The notes: generated by a model from the letters alone, not told the origin. Counted from the stretch's first letter, positions 19,701 to 30,011 are shown. The stretch: DNA of 64,000 nt from Rhodoplanes sp963712435 (GCA_963712435.1 CAVQIB010000013.1:1-64000), one strand, 5' to 3'. Program-made: numbers and translations.

Positions 19701-21028
19701 TGCGCCGCGACGGGTTGTTCGGGAGGTTCGAGGAAATCGCGGATGAACTTCTTCTGCGTCAGTTCGTCGCGGTTGACGTAGCCGAGCGCGAGGCCGACGC
19801 CGGCGATGCCGATTTCGCCGAGTTCGCCGTGCGCGACGGTCTTGTCCTCGACCGGATCGAGGATGACGATCGAATAGGTCGGCAGCGGCATGCCGATGGT
19901 GACCGGCTTGTCCGGCGTCAGCTCGGTCAGGGTCGCGGTGACGGTGGCTTCGGTCGGACCGTAGGAATTCAGGATCGTGCGGCCGGGCCGGTACCAGCGC
20001 ACCACGAGATTCTGCGGGCAGGCCTCGCCGCCGACCAGCAGGATGCGCAGCCGCGGCAGGTCCCGCTCGATCGTCGCGAGCAACGTCGGGCAGCAGGCCA
20101 TGCAGGTGACGCGGCGTTCGTCGCAGGAAATCGGCGAGTTCCTCGCCGATCAGGCTCATGCCGGGCGTGCCGGGGACGAGCGTCGCGCCGGCCATCAGCG
20201 GCACCCAGATTTCCTCGATCGAGAAGTCGAAGGCGATCGTCATGCCCTGATAGACGCGGTCGTCGGGGCGGATAGCCGTAGAGTTCGGCGGCGACGCGCA
20301 CGAAATTGCAGATGCTCGGATGCTCGATCAGCGACGCCCTTCGGATTGCCGGTCGTGCCCGACGTATAGATGATGTAGCAGACCTGATCGACCGGAGGCA
20401 GGACCTCTCGCTGCGCCGAGACGCCGGCTCGGCTTGGCGTCGATCGTCGCGCTTGCCGGCGTCGAGAAAAACCGTGCTGCACGTCGAAAGCGCCGAGCTG
20501 TCGTTCGAAGCACGACATCGACACGATCGTCTTGATGTCGGCGTCGCCGAGGATGAAGCGGATGCGTTCGTCGGGAAATCCGGGGTCGAGCGGCACATAG
20601 GCCGCGTTGACCTTCAGCACCGCCAGCATCGCGACATAGGTTTCGACGGACTTGTCGAACAGGAGGCCGACGCGATCGCCCGGCTTGACGCCCCGCTCGA
20701 TCAGGTGGCGCGCCACCTGGTTGGCGCGGCGATCGAGGTCGCGATAGCTGAGCGAGAATGCATCGGTCACGACCGCCTCGTTGTTTCCGAAGCGCAGACA
20801 GGACTGCTCGAACAGGTGATCGAGGCGTTCGCCTTCCGTCCAACGGACGCGGTCGTCCCCGCGCGGGCAGGTGAGCGCCTGCCCCGGCGCGACCGGCTGT
20901 TCGACGGCATCAAGCGTGATCGGACGTCCGTCTATGCTGCGGATGTTCGCCGGTCGGCGGCGCTGGTCGCCCGTATCGCCAGTCGGCTGTCCGACGATCA
21001 AGCCGCCAAACTCGATCCGATGGGCCAT
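16782..21028 (-). CDS. Pls/PosA-type non-ribosomal peptide synthetase (frame-broken)
   Basis: About 1,400 residues in one gene. An adenylation domain comes first (YIIYTSGTTGNPKGV, NSYGPTEATVTATLTEL, GELGEIGIAGVGLALGY). A carrier domain follows with the phosphopantetheine Ser in FFDDLGANSLLMARF. The C-terminal half has membrane segments and left-handed-helix hexapeptide-like repeats (NYLGNDIHYPPDGR, GAFVHYGVTLGDHVVLDADS). There is no condensation or thioesterase domain. This arrangement is that of the Pls/PosA terminal-domain family related to epsilon-poly-lysine synthetase. The product is unknown. Many one-base insertions between about 17,010 and 20,460 break the frame; the first 560 bases from the start are intact. 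The start at 21028 is ATG (MAHRIEFGG). Confidence 0.82.
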
Positions 21029-21365
21029 TGCATTGCCTTAATCGCTGTCGATCCGCCGCGTTCGCGAGTTGGATCAGCAATGCCTCAGCTCGATGGCGGG
21101 GAGAGGCGGTTGGGACTGCGGGCGCAAGCGGCCAAGGCGAGCCGCAGCCGGCGAGCGAAGATCTCGCCGAATTGGAGTAACCTCCCTGCGGAGCACTTCT
21201 GACCACGTGCTCTTCGTGGGCGACCATGGTAAGCGTGAGATGAACGAAAGCTGAATGGCGGTCGGGTGACGCCCGCGGCGAGCGGAATGTTTGAGAGCCG
21301 CCGGCTTCGTGGGTTTGACCGCTCGTCCGGCTGAGAGTACGAAGCCGCAATCATGAGCAAGGCGT
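21029..21365. other. Divergent intergenic region between the peptide synthetase and aroC
   Basis: No convincing gene, hairpin or repeat was seen in these 337 bases. The region must hold promoters for both the synthetase (minus) and aroC-ribB (plus). AAGG shortly before ATG 21366 is the likely aroC ribosome binding site. Confidence 0.5.
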
Positions 21366-22529
21366 ATGTCGTACAACACGTTCGGTCATAGCTTTCGCGT
21401 GACGACCTTCGGCGAAAGCCACGGGCCCGCGATCGGCTGTGTCGTGGACGGGTGCCCGCCGCGCATCCCGCTCGGCGTTTCCGACATCCAGCGCGAGCTT
21501 GATCGCCGGCGGCCGGGCCAGTCGCGCTACACGACGCAGCGGCAGGAACCGGACACGGTGCGGATCCTCTCCGGCGTGTTTCCCGATGCCGGCGGAAAGG
21601 ACGTCACCACCGGCACGCCCATCGCGCTCGTGATCGAGAATGTCGACGAGCGCTCGAAGGACTATTCCGAGATCAGGGACAAGTATCGGCCCGGCCATGC
21701 GGACTACGCCTACGATGTCAAATACGGCGTGCGCGATTACCGCGGCGGGGGGCGCGCTTCGGCGCGCGAGACCGCCGCGCGCGTGGCGGCGGGCGCGATC
21801 GCCCGCAAGATCGTGCCCGGCCTGTCGGTCCGCGCCGCGCTGATCCAGGTGGGTCCGCATCGGGTCGATCGCGAGCGCTGGGATTGGGCCGAGGTCGAGC
21901 GCAATCCCTTCTTCTGCCCCGATGCGACGACGGCGGCGGTGTTTGCCGAATTCCTCGACGATGTGCGCAAGAAGGGTTCATCGATCGGGGCGGTGGTCGA
22001 GGTCCATGCCGAGGGCGTGCCCGCCGGTCTCGGCGCGCCTGTTTACGGCAAGCTCGACGGCGACCTCGCCGCCGCGCTGATGGGCGTCAATGCGGTCAAG
22101 GGCGTGGAAATCGGCGCGGGCTTTGCGGCGGCCGAACTGTCCGGCGAAGAGAATGCCGACGAGATGCGGCGCGGCGACGACGGCAAGCCGCTGTTCCTCT
22201 CCAATCATGCGGGCGGCGTGCTGGGCGGCATCTCCACCGGCCAGCCGATCGTCTGCCGGTTCGCGGTCAAGCCGACATCCTCGATTCTCATCCCGCGCGC
22301 GACGGTCGACCGCTATGGCGCCGAGACCGAGATCGTCACCAAAGGCCGGCACGATCCCTGCGTCGGCATTCGCGCCGTGCCGATCGGCGAGGCGATGGTC
22401 GCCTGCGTGATCGCCGATCATTTCCTGCGCCAGCGCGGTCAGGTCGGCGAAGCATTGTCCTGGCCCTTTGCCGACGAATCCCGGCGCAACGAACAGACGG
22501 CGCGAAAACGCGTCGAAGCAGGCGAATGA
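21366..22529 (+). CDS. aroC: Chorismate synthase
   Basis: A 387-residue protein that forms chorismate from EPSP, the last step of the shikimate pathway, using reduced FMN. Signatures are GHSFRVTTFGESHGPAIGCV at the N-terminus, RRRPGQSRYTTQRQEPDTV, YRGGGRASARETAARVAAGA and GRHDPCVGIRAVPIGEAM. The length is normal. The last bases overlap ribB by four (ATGA), so the two genes are translationally coupled although they serve different pathways. Confidence 0.96.
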   Translation: MSYNTFGHSFRVTTFGESHGPAIGCVVDGCPPRIPLGVSDIQRELDRRRPGQSRYTTQRQEPDTVRILSGVFPDAGGKDVTTGTPIALVIENVDERSKDYSEIRDKYRPGHADYAYDVKYGVRDYRGGGRASARETAARVAAGAIARKIVPGLSVRAALIQVGPHRVDRERWDWAEVERNPFFCPDATTAAVFAEFLDDVRKKGSSIGAVVEVHAEGVPAGLGAPVYGKLDGDLAAALMGVNAVKGVEIGAGFAAAELSGEENADEMRRGDDGKPLFLSNHAGGVLGGISTGQPIVCRFAVKPTSSILIPRATVDRYGAETEIVTKGRHDPCVGIRAVPIGEAMVACVIADHFLRQRGQVGEALSWPFADESRRNEQTARKRVEAGE

Positions 22530-23624
22530 GCGATCCCGACACCCTTCAGTCCGTTGAAGACGCCATCGCCGCGTTCGGCCGCGGCGAATTGGTCATCGTC
22601 ACCGACGATGACGATCGCGAGGACGAGGGCGATCTGTTCGTCGCGGCGTCCTTTTGCACGTCCGAGAAGATGGCCTTCATCATCCGCCACACCTCGGGGA
22701 TCGTGTGCGCGCCGCTCTCGGTCGAGCGGGCGAAGCAGCTCCACCTCGATCCGATGGTGGCGCTCAACGATGCGCCGCTCGGGACCGCCTTCACCGTGTC
22801 GGTCGACGTGCGGCACGGCCTCACCACCGGCATTTCGGCGGAGGAGCGCGCCAATACCGTGCGCGCGCTCGCCAATCACAACAGCGCCGCATCCGACTTC
22901 GTGCGTCCCGGCCATGTGTTTCCGTTGGTGGCGCGCGAGGGCGGCGTGCTCATGCGCTCCGGCCACACCGAGGGCTGCGTCGACATGTGCCGGCTCGCCG
23001 GCCTGCCGGCCGGTCGGCGTTCTCGCCGAACTGATGAACGACAATGGCAGCGTGATGCGCGGGCCCGAGGTGTCGGCATTCGCCAAGACGCACGGCATCA
23101 AGCGCATCTCGATCGCCGACCTCATCGCCTATCGCCAGGGACGCGAAAAGCTCGTCGAGCGCATCAGCGAGTTCACCGTCGCGACCGAAATCGGCGCGCT
23201 GCGCGGCTTCGCCTATGTCACCCCGTTCGACGCCGTGCATCACATGGCGCTCGTTCACGGCCGCATCGGCGACGGCAGGAACATGCTGACGCGGCTGCAC
23301 CGCGCCAATCTTCTGCGCGACATTTTCGGCGGCGCCCCGCAGGTGCGCGCGGCGTTGCGCCGCTTCAAGGAAGAAGGGCGCGGCGTGCTTGTGTTTCTTC
23401 GCGACGGCACGGTCGGCGTGCCGGTGTCGGAACTGCCGCAGAACGGCGAGCCGGGCTCGGCCGCGTTGCGATCGCATCAGTGGCGCGAGATCGGACTGGG
23501 CGCGCAGATCCTCAAGGATCTCGGCATCTCTTCGATCAAGCTGTTGACGTCGGGCGAGCATCGCTATGTCGGGCTTGCCGGCTTCGGCATTGAAATCGCC
23601 GAGACCGAACTGATCCGGCCGTGA
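22526..23624 (+). CDS. ribB: 3,4-dihydroxy-2-butanone 4-phosphate synthase with degenerate GTP cyclohydrolase II-like domain (one frameshift)
   Basis: About 365 residues. The first 200 form the RibB domain that makes the four-carbon riboflavin precursor: VIVTDDDDREDEGDLFVAAS, RHTSGIVCAPL, GISAEERANTVRALA and LMRSGHTEGCVDMCRLAG. The C-terminal part (TPFDAVHHMALVHGRIGDG, KLLTSGEHRYVGLAGFGIEI) resembles GTP cyclohydrolase II but lacks its zinc-binding cysteines, as in alphaproteobacterial RibBX-type fusions. That half is therefore probably not catalytic. One extra base near 23,012 breaks the frame (LPA-VGVLAELMNDNG once corrected). ATG 22526 overlaps aroC. Confidence 0.87.
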
Positions 23625-23743
23625 GCCTCGACCCGCGCGCGAACGCCAAGACCGATTGCCGCAGGCGATCTCGGCGCGCTTTGCGCTCGGGTTGGCTTGT
23701 GCGACCATCGCGCAAGCGGGGCGAAGCGGGCTGCGTTGACGCG

Positions 23744-24613
23744 ATGGTGGCATGCCAAACTGCGTGCGGATGGCGCTCGTTTCGCTCGGATTTCGTCGGA
23801 CTAGCGGTGGGCGTCGTCGCGGGGCTTGCCGCGCCCGCGCCGCAACGCGCCGACATCCCGGCGGCGGCGGCCGGAACCAGCGTCGATGTCGAGCTGGTGC
23901 TTGCGGTCGACATTTCCTATTCGATGGATCCCGACGAGCAGGCGCTCCAGCGCGAGGGCTATGTCACGGCGCTCACCTCGCCGGAGTTCCTCAACGCGCT
24001 GCGCCAAGGCCTGCACGGCAAGATCGCCGTGACCTATGTCGAGTGGGCGGGCGCGGCCGAACAAGCAGTCATTGTTCCCTGGCGGGTGGTCGACGGCCGG
24101 GCCAGCGCCGAGCGCTTCGCGGACGAGATCGCCAGAGCGCCCTACCGCCGCGCCTATCGCACCTCGATCTCCGGCGCGCTGCAGTTCGCGACGCCGCTGT
24201 TCGAGACGAGCGGGCATCGCGGCCTGCGGCGCGTCATCGACATATCGGGCGACGGCGCGAACAATCAGGGGCTGCCGGTGACGATCGCGCGCGACGAGGT
24301 CGTCGCCAAAGGCATCACCATCAACGGCCTGCCGGTCATGCTCAAGCGGCCGTCGCCGGCGACCATGGATATCGAGCAGCTCGACATCTATTACGAGGAT
24401 TGCGTGATCGGCGGGCCGTCCGCCTTCGTGATCCCGATCCGCGAGCGCGCGCAGTTCAAGGAGGCGACCCGCACCAAGCTGGTGCTCGAAGTGGCGGGCG
24501 TCTCGCCGCCTCCGCGGGTCGCGCGCGTCGCCGCGGAAGCGCCGCGCGTCTCCTGCCTGATCGGCGAGCGGCTGTGGCGGGAGCGCTGGGGCGGCAATCC
24601 CAATTTTAATTGA
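23744..24613 (+). CDS. DUF1194 protein with von Willebrand factor A domain, secreted
   Basis: About 289 residues. A hydrophobic N-terminal segment (FVGLAVGVVAGLAAPAP) suggests export. A VWA fold follows, with the metal-site motif VLAVDISYSMDPDE and a second motif VIDISGDGANNQG. DUF1194 proteins are common in Rhizobiales and their role is unknown. ATG 23744 is preferred; an in-frame GTG at 23621 overlapping the ribB stop would add 41 Arg-rich residues. It ends at 24613 before an intergenic repeat region. Confidence 0.8.
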   Translation: MVACQTACGWRSFRSDFVGLAVGVVAGLAAPAPQRADIPAAAAGTSVDVELVLAVDISYSMDPDEQALQREGYVTALTSPEFLNALRQGLHGKIAVTYVEWAGAAEQAVIVPWRVVDGRASAERFADEIARAPYRRAYRTSISGALQFATPLFETSGHRGLRRVIDISGDGANNQGLPVTIARDEVVAKGITINGLPVMLKRPSPATMDIEQLDIYYEDCVIGGPSAFVIPIRERAQFKEATRTKLVLEVAGVSPPPRVARVAAEAPRVSCLIGERLWRERWGGNPNFN

Positions 24614-24664
24614 GGCCCTAGCGAGGATGCGGGTGAGGTTTCAAGCGCTAATGACGCGAAGCCG

Positions 24665-24786
24665 CCCACCCTCTCCCCGCAGGCGGGGAGAGGGAGCGGG
24701 ATGCGCGACGGTCGCCGGACAAGCCGCGCGTCTCGAACCATGCATCCTTCGAGACGGGCGCTGACGCGCCCTCCTCAGGATGAGGA
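24665..24786. repeat. Two intergenic palindromic repeats
   Basis: CCCTCTCCCCGC-AGGC-GGGGAGAGGG at about 24,668-24,695 belongs to the CCTCTCCCC family found at several places here. A second element at 24,743-24,786 (CATCCTTCGAGACG ... CTCCTCAGGATGAGG) has inverted ends around a GGGCGCTGACGCGCCC core. Both lie between the convergent DUF1194 and rRNA methyltransferase genes and could also act as terminators. Confidence 0.6.
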
Positions 24787-24787
24787 G

Positions 24788-26037
24788 CTATTGCCGCGCA
24801 AAGCGCGCGACGATCTCGACGTGAAAGCTGTAGCGGAACTGGTCCACCGGCGTGACCTCGGTCAGGCGGTAGCCGCCGCCGATCAGCGTCTTCGCATCGC
24901 GGGCGAAGGTCGCGGGATTGCACGAGACGGCGATGACCGTGGGAACGGCGCTTGCCGCAAGCGCCTGCGCCTGCGCGTCGGCGCCCTGGCGCGGCGGGTC
25001 GAACACGACGGCGTCGAAGCCGCAGCTCCGCCAGTTCCCGCGCAAGCAGGGGGCGGCGGAACAGATCGCGCTTCTCGACGCTCACCGGCTTGAGGCCGGG
25101 CGTGTTTTGCGCCGCCTGGCGGAGCGCCGCGACCGCGGCCTCGTCGAGTTCGGCGGCGACCACGCGGGCGCGCTCGGCCAGCCGCAGCGCGAACGGGCCG
25201 GCGCCGGCGAAGAGGTCGGCGACCGCCTTCGCATCCCCGACATGGCGCAGCACGAGATGGGCGAGCTGCGCCTCGCCCTCCGCCGTCGCCTGCAGGAACG
25301 CGCCGGGCGGAATGGCGACGCTCGCGCGTCCCATCGTCACCGTCGGGGTTGCGCGCTGCGCGATCAGCTCGCCATGGCGCGTCAGGCGGGCAAGCCGATG
25401 CGCCTCGGCGATGCGCGCAAGCGCGAGCGCCCCCTGCGGCGCCAGCGGGCCCGACCCGCGCACGTCGATGTCGAGCCCCGTCTCGGTCGCCGTCGCATGA
25501 ATGTCGAGCGGCTTCGCCGTCGGCCGCAGCGCTTCGGCGATGGCCCAGGCCGCCTCGATCGCGCCGTCGAGTCCGGGCGCGGCGACGGGGCAGCGGTCGA
25601 TCGGCACGATCGTGATGCGCAAGCAGCGCGGCGAAGCCGACTTCGAGCACGTCATGCGTGCCCCGCCGCGCATGCAGGACGATGCGGCGTCTGCCTTCGC
25701 CATGCGCATCGACGAGATCGTCCACCGCCGCCGCGATCCCCGTCTGCGCGAGCGCGGAGACGACGAGGTCGCGTTTCCACGCGCGGTAGCGGTCCCATTC
25801 CCAGTGCTGCACGGCGCAGCCGCCGCACACGCCGAAATGCGGACAGACCGGGACGATGCGCTCGCGGCTCGCGGCCTCCACCCGCAGCAGGCGCCGGCGG
25901 TCGGGATGGCCGCGCCAATCCTCGACCTCGACCGTCTCGCCCGGCAGCGCATAGGGGACGTAGATCGGGCCGTCCGGCGTATCGACGACGCCATCGCCGC
26001 GCTTGCCGAGATGCGCAATGGTGAGGCGTTCGATCAC
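24788..26037 (-). CDS. 23S rRNA (uracil-5-)-methyltransferase, RlmD/TrmA family (two frameshifts)
   Basis: About 415 residues. An iron-sulfur Cys set (VCPHFGVCGGCAVQHW) precedes the SAM-dependent methyltransferase domain (VADLFAGAGPFALRLAE, FDAVVFDPPRQGAD) with the catalytic Cys in VIAVSCNPATFARD. This is the RumA/RlmD class that methylates U in 23S rRNA. GTG 26037 is the start (IERLTIAHLGKRGDG), overlapping the tlyA stop as GTGA. One extra T near 25,625 and one extra base near 25,020 break the frame; with them skipped, length and motifs are complete. Confidence 0.85.
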
Positions 26038-26777
26038 GATGCGCCGCGCCGCGCGACGATGAGGAACTCGCGGTTGCCGTCGCCGCCGTCGATCGGCGAG
26101 GGCAGGGCCGCGTCGACCGTGCAGCCGAGCGACCGGATGAATGCGGCGATCTCATCGCACACCGCGGCATGAACCTGCGGGTCGCGCACGATGCCCTTCT
26201 TCAAGTTCTGACGTCCCGCCTCGAATTGCGGCTTGATCAGCGCGACGAGCCGGCAGCCGGGCGCGGCGAGCGCGAGCGCAGCCGGCAAGACCAGCCTGAG
26301 CGAGATGAAGCTCACATCGACGACGATGAGCGAGGGCTGTTCGGCGAGGCTCGCGGGATCGAGCGCACGAATATCGGTCGCCTCCAACGAGACGACGCGC
26401 GGATCGGCGGCAAGCCGCGGATGCAGCTGGCCGCGCCCGACATCGACCGCATAGACGAGCCGCGCAGCGCGATCGAGCAGCGCTTGGGTGAATCCCCCGG
26501 TCGAAGCGCCGACATCGAGGCAGACGCGATCGGCGACATCGATCGCGCAGGCGTCGAGCGCCGCCGCAAGCTTTACGCCGCCGCGGGAGACGAAGGGATG
26601 CGCGGGCGCGGCCGCGAGCGCCGCGTCGCAGGCGATTTCCTCGGAGGGCTTGCGCACCGGCGCGCCGTCGGCGCTGACGCCGCCGGCGGCGATCGCGGCT
26701 TGCGCCTTGGCGCGGCTCTCGAACAGGCCGCGCTCGACGAGCAGCCGGTCGGCGCGCAGGCGAGGAGACATGATCAT
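26034..26777 (-). CDS. tlyA: TlyA family rRNA 2'-O-methyltransferase
   Basis: A 247-residue protein with an N-terminal S4 RNA-binding domain (RLRADRLLVERGLFESRAKA) and an FtsJ-like methyltransferase domain (VCLDVGASTGGFTQALLDRA, VYAVDVGRGQLHPRL, LIVVDVSFISLRLVLPAA, LIKPQFEAGRQNLKKGIVRD). Family members methylate ribose in 16S and/or 23S rRNA and were first called hemolysins. It overlaps the next methyltransferase gene by four bases, so two rRNA modification genes are coupled. The frame is intact. Confidence 0.92.
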   Translation of the reverse strand: MIMSPRLRADRLLVERGLFESRAKAQAAIAAGGVSADGAPVRKPSEEIACDAALAAAPAHPFVSRGGVKLAAALDACAIDVADRVCLDVGASTGGFTQALLDRAARLVYAVDVGRGQLHPRLAADPRVVSLEATDIRALDPASLAEQPSLIVVDVSFISLRLVLPAALALAAPGCRLVALIKPQFEAGRQNLKKGIVRDPQVHAAVCDEIAAFIRSLGCTVDAALPSPIDGGDGNREFLIVARRGAS

Positions 26778-26922
26778 GTTTCACCTCTCCCAGTGGGAGA
26801 GGTCGGAGTCCGAGCGCAGCGAGGACTTCGAGTGAGGGGTTACAAGGTAAATCAGTGGCCCTCTCACCCGGCGCGCATCGCGCTTCGCTGATGCTCGCCG
26901 ACCTCTCCCCGCCGGGGAGAGG
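26778..26922. repeat. Intergenic palindromic repeat of the CCTCTCCC family
   Basis: CACCTCTCCCAGTGGGAGAGGT at the tlyA side and CCTCTCCCCGCCGGGGAGAGG at the dxs side form two hairpins that frame about 100 bp with CGAGTGAGGGG and CCTCTCACCCG sequences. The overall layout is that of the 15.1-kb and 44.7-kb copies. No gene is present. Confidence 0.65.
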
Positions 26923-26970
26923 TTAGACGGAGCCTTGTTACCTAAATTCTCGTCAAGCTCGCGCCAAGCC

Positions 26971-28899
26971 TTACGCCAGCCGCACGGTCTCCGCGCCCAC
27001 TTCCTTGCCGAGCGCCTCGAAGGCCTTGGCGACGATGCCTTTGGCGTCGAGCCCCGCCTTGGCGTACATCACCGTCGGCGTGTCCTGGTCGATATAGAAG
27101 TCCGGCAACGTCATCGAGCGCACGCGCAGGCCGCGATCGAGCATGCCGCCTTCGGCGAGCGCCTGCAGCACGTAGCTGCCGAACCCGCCGACCGAGCCTT
27201 CCTCGATGGTGATCAGCACCTCGTGCTCGCGCGCGAGCCGGAGAAGCAGGTCGACGTCGAGCGGCTTGGCGAAGCGCGCGTCCGCAACCGTGGTCGAGAG
27301 CCCGAGCGCGGCCAGTTCGTCAGCCGCCTTCAGGCACTCGCCGAGCCGCGTGCCGTACGAGAGCAGCGCGATCTTGTGACCTTCGCGCACGATGCGGCCC
27401 TTGCCGATTTCGAGCGGCCGCCCTTCCGCGGGCAGCGGCAGGCCCATGCCCTCGCCGCGCGGATAACGCAGCGCCGACGGGCCGTCATTGTAGGCGGCCT
27501 GGGTCGCGACCATGTGGACGAGGTCGACCTCGTCCGCCGCCGCCATCAGAACGAAGCCGGGCAGGCAGCCGAGATAGGCGACGTCGAACGAGCCGGCATG
27601 GGTCGGGCCGTCGGCGCCGACCAGCCCGGCGCGATCCATGGCGAAGCGAACCGGCAGCTTCTGCAGCGCGACGTCGTGCACCACCTGGTCATAGGCGCGT
27701 TGCAGGAAGGTGGAATAGATCGCGACGAACGGCTTGTAGCCTTCTGCGGCGAGGCCGGCGGCGAAGGTCACCGCATGCTGCTCGGCAATGCCGACATCGA
27801 AACAGCGATCGGGGAACTGGGCGGCGAACAGGTCGAGCCCGGTCCCCGCCGGCATGGCGGCGGTGATGGCGAGGATCTTGTCGTCCTTGCGCGCCTCCTT
27901 GATGAGGCTTTCGCCGAACACCTTGGTGTAGGCGGGCGCCTGCGCCTTCGACTTGACCTGCGCGCCGGTCGCCACGTCGAACTTGACGACGCCATGATAC
28001 TTGTCCGCCGACGTCTCGGCGGGGGGATAGCCCTTCCCCTTCTGGGTGACGACGTGCAGCAGAATCGGGCCCTTGCGATTGGCGTCGCGCACGTTCCGCA
28101 GCACCGGGAGGAGGTGGTTGAGGTTGTGCCCGTCGATCGGACCCGCATAGTAGAAGCCGAGCTCCTCGAACAGCGTGCCGCCCTGAGTGATCATGTTGCG
28201 GGTGAATTCCTCGGCGCGCACCGCCTGCTCGTGAATGCGCCGCGGCAGGCGCTGGGCGATCTCGCGACCGATTTCGCGCAACGACATATAGGGCCGCGCG
28301 GTCAACAGCCGCGTCAGGTGGGCGGACAAGGCCCCGACCGGCGGGGCGATCGACATGTCATTGTCGTTGAGGATCACGATGAGATTGGAATCCATCGCGC
28401 CGGCATTGTTCATCGCCTCATAGGCCATGCCGGCCGACATCGCGCCGTCGCCGATCACGCAAACGACATGATTCGATCGGTCCTGGAGGTCGCGCGCCAC
28501 CGCCATGCCGAGCCCGGCTGAAATGGAGGTCGAGGAATGGGCGGCCCCGAACGGGTCGTATTCGCTTTCCGACCGCTTGGTGAAGCCCGACAAGCCCCCG
28601 CCCTGGCGCAGCGTACGAATCCGGTCGCGCCGGCCGGTGATGATCTTATGTGGGTAGGCCTGGTGGCCGACGTCCCAGATCAAGCGATCGCGCGGCGTAT
28701 CGAAGATGTAGTGGAGGGCGACAGTAAGCTCGACCACGCCCAGCCCGGCCCCGAGATGGCCGCCCGTTTGCGCCACGGCGTCGATCATTTCCTGCCGCAA
28801 TTCGTCAGCCAATTGGCGCAGCTCTGCGGGTTCCAAACGACGCAAGTCGTCGGGAATGTTGACGCGATCGAGCAGCGGGGTCTTGGACGACTGAAGCAC
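26971..28899 (-). CDS. dxs: 1-deoxy-D-xylulose-5-phosphate synthase
   Basis: A 642-residue thiamine-diphosphate enzyme, first step of the MEP isoprenoid pathway. Motifs include TGGHLGAGLGVVELTVALHY, the ThDP site VIGDGAMSAGMAYEAMNNAG with LIVILNDNDMSIAPPVG, and the transketolase middle domain FDVGIAEQHAVTFAAGLAAE and FAMDRAGLVGADGPTHAG. The start is GTG 28899, with GGGAGG about eight bases upstream. The length is full and the frame intact. It is divergent from ku, with 188 bp between. Confidence 0.96.
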   Translation of the reverse strand: MLQSSKTPLLDRVNIPDDLRRLEPAELRQLADELRQEMIDAVAQTGGHLGAGLGVVELTVALHYIFDTPRDRLIWDVGHQAYPHKIITGRRDRIRTLRQGGGLSGFTKRSESEYDPFGAAHSSTSISAGLGMAVARDLQDRSNHVVCVIGDGAMSAGMAYEAMNNAGAMDSNLIVILNDNDMSIAPPVGALSAHLTRLLTARPYMSLREIGREIAQRLPRRIHEQAVRAEEFTRNMITQGGTLFEELGFYYAGPIDGHNLNHLLPVLRNVRDANRKGPILLHVVTQKGKGYPPAETSADKYHGVVKFDVATGAQVKSKAQAPAYTKVFGESLIKEARKDDKILAITAAMPAGTGLDLFAAQFPDRCFDVGIAEQHAVTFAAGLAAEGYKPFVAIYSTFLQRAYDQVVHDVALQKLPVRFAMDRAGLVGADGPTHAGSFDVAYLGCLPGFVLMAAADEVDLVHMVATQAAYNDGPSALRYPRGEGMGLPLPAEGRPLEIGKGRIVREGHKIALLSYGTRLGECLKAADELAALGLSTTVADARFAKPLDVDLLLRLAREHEVLITIEEGSVGGFGSYVLQALAEGGMLDRGLRVRSMTLPDFYIDQDTPTVMYAKAGLDAKGIVAKAFEALGKEVGAETVRLA

Positions 28900-29087
28900 A
28901 GGATTTCCTCCCTAAGGGGGGTCAGGCAAATATTGAATCGATGGCTTACACTAGATGTTAGGACAAGCCAATTAGCTAGAAGCCGGAGCGGGTTGCGTGG
29001 GAGACTCTCTGATGGGAACCCGTAACCCCCGGGATGCGTTCCCGATCAATGGCCTAGAAAGCCCGTCAGAGGTCAGAGCAGAACGTC

Positions 29088-30008
29088 ATGGCGCCGCGCG
29101 CAAACTGGAAGGGCTACCTGAAACTCTCCCTGGTCTCGTGCGCGGTTGCGCTGTTTCCCGCAACCTCGACCAGCCAGCGGGTTCGTTTCAACATTCTTAG
29201 TCGCAAGACCGGCCATCGGGTTCGATACGAGGTGGTCGACGCCGAGACCAACGACCCGGTGCCGGACGAGGATCGGGTCAAGGGCTACAAGGTCGAGGAC
29301 AACGCCTACGTGTTTGTCGAGGAGGAAGAACTCGACAAGGTTGCGCTGGAAAGCACCCATACGATCGACATCGAATCCTTCGTGCCGCGCAGCGAGGTCG
29401 ACGCCATCTATCTTGACGCGCCTTACTTTCTCGTTCCCGACGACCGCATCGCTCAGGAGGCGTTCGCCGTCATCCGCGATGCGATGCAGAAAGAGGACAT
29501 GGTGGGACTTGCCCGCGTCGTGCTCAACCGGCGCGAGCGCATTCTGATGGTCGAGCCGCGCGGCAAGGGGCTCCTCGCGACGACGCTGCACTACAAGAAC
29601 GAGGTCCGCAAGGACACGGTCTATTTCGAGGACATTCCCGACATCGAGATCACCCCGGATATGCTTGAGTTGGCAGTCCATATCGTCGACACCAAGACCG
29701 CCCATTTCGATCCGGCGAAGTTCGAGGACCGCTACGAGCAGGCCTTGGCCGAGCTGATCCAGTCGAAGCGGGCGGGTGAGACGATTGTCGCCAAGCCAGC
29801 GCCGCAGCCGAGCAATGTGGTCAACCTGATGGATGCGCTCCGCCGCAGCGTTCAGTCGGAGCGGCCGCCTGCCGGGGCCAAGGCCGGCAAGGACGCGAAA
29901 GCGGCGAAAGCCGGCAAGGCAGCGTCCGCGCCTGCGGCCGGGCGCGGCAAGGCCGCGGGCAAGGACAGCGCGCCGGCCAAGCGGAAGCGGATGAAAAAAG
30001 CGGGTTAG
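29088..30008 (+). CDS. ku: Ku protein, non-homologous end joining
   Basis: A 306-residue bacterial Ku homodimer subunit that binds DNA double-strand ends and recruits LigD. The N-terminal WKGYLKLSLVSCAVALFPAT and HRVRYEVVDAET, then VKGYKVEDNAYVFVEEEELD, DAPYFLVPDDRIAQEAFAVI and TTLHYKNEVRKDTVYFEDIP, are typical. The tail is a Lys/Ala-rich extension (KAGKDAKAAKAGKAASAPA) that probably contacts DNA or LigD. ligD begins three bases after the stop, forming a two-gene NHEJ operon. Confidence 0.95.
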   Translation: MAPRANWKGYLKLSLVSCAVALFPATSTSQRVRFNILSRKTGHRVRYEVVDAETNDPVPDEDRVKGYKVEDNAYVFVEEEELDKVALESTHTIDIESFVPRSEVDAIYLDAPYFLVPDDRIAQEAFAVIRDAMQKEDMVGLARVVLNRRERILMVEPRGKGLLATTLHYKNEVRKDTVYFEDIPDIEITPDMLELAVHIVDTKTAHFDPAKFEDRYEQALAELIQSKRAGETIVAKPAPQPSNVVNLMDALRRSVQSERPPAGAKAGKDAKAAKAGKAASAPAAGRGKAAGKDSAPAKRKRMKKAG

Positions 30009-30011
30009 CCG

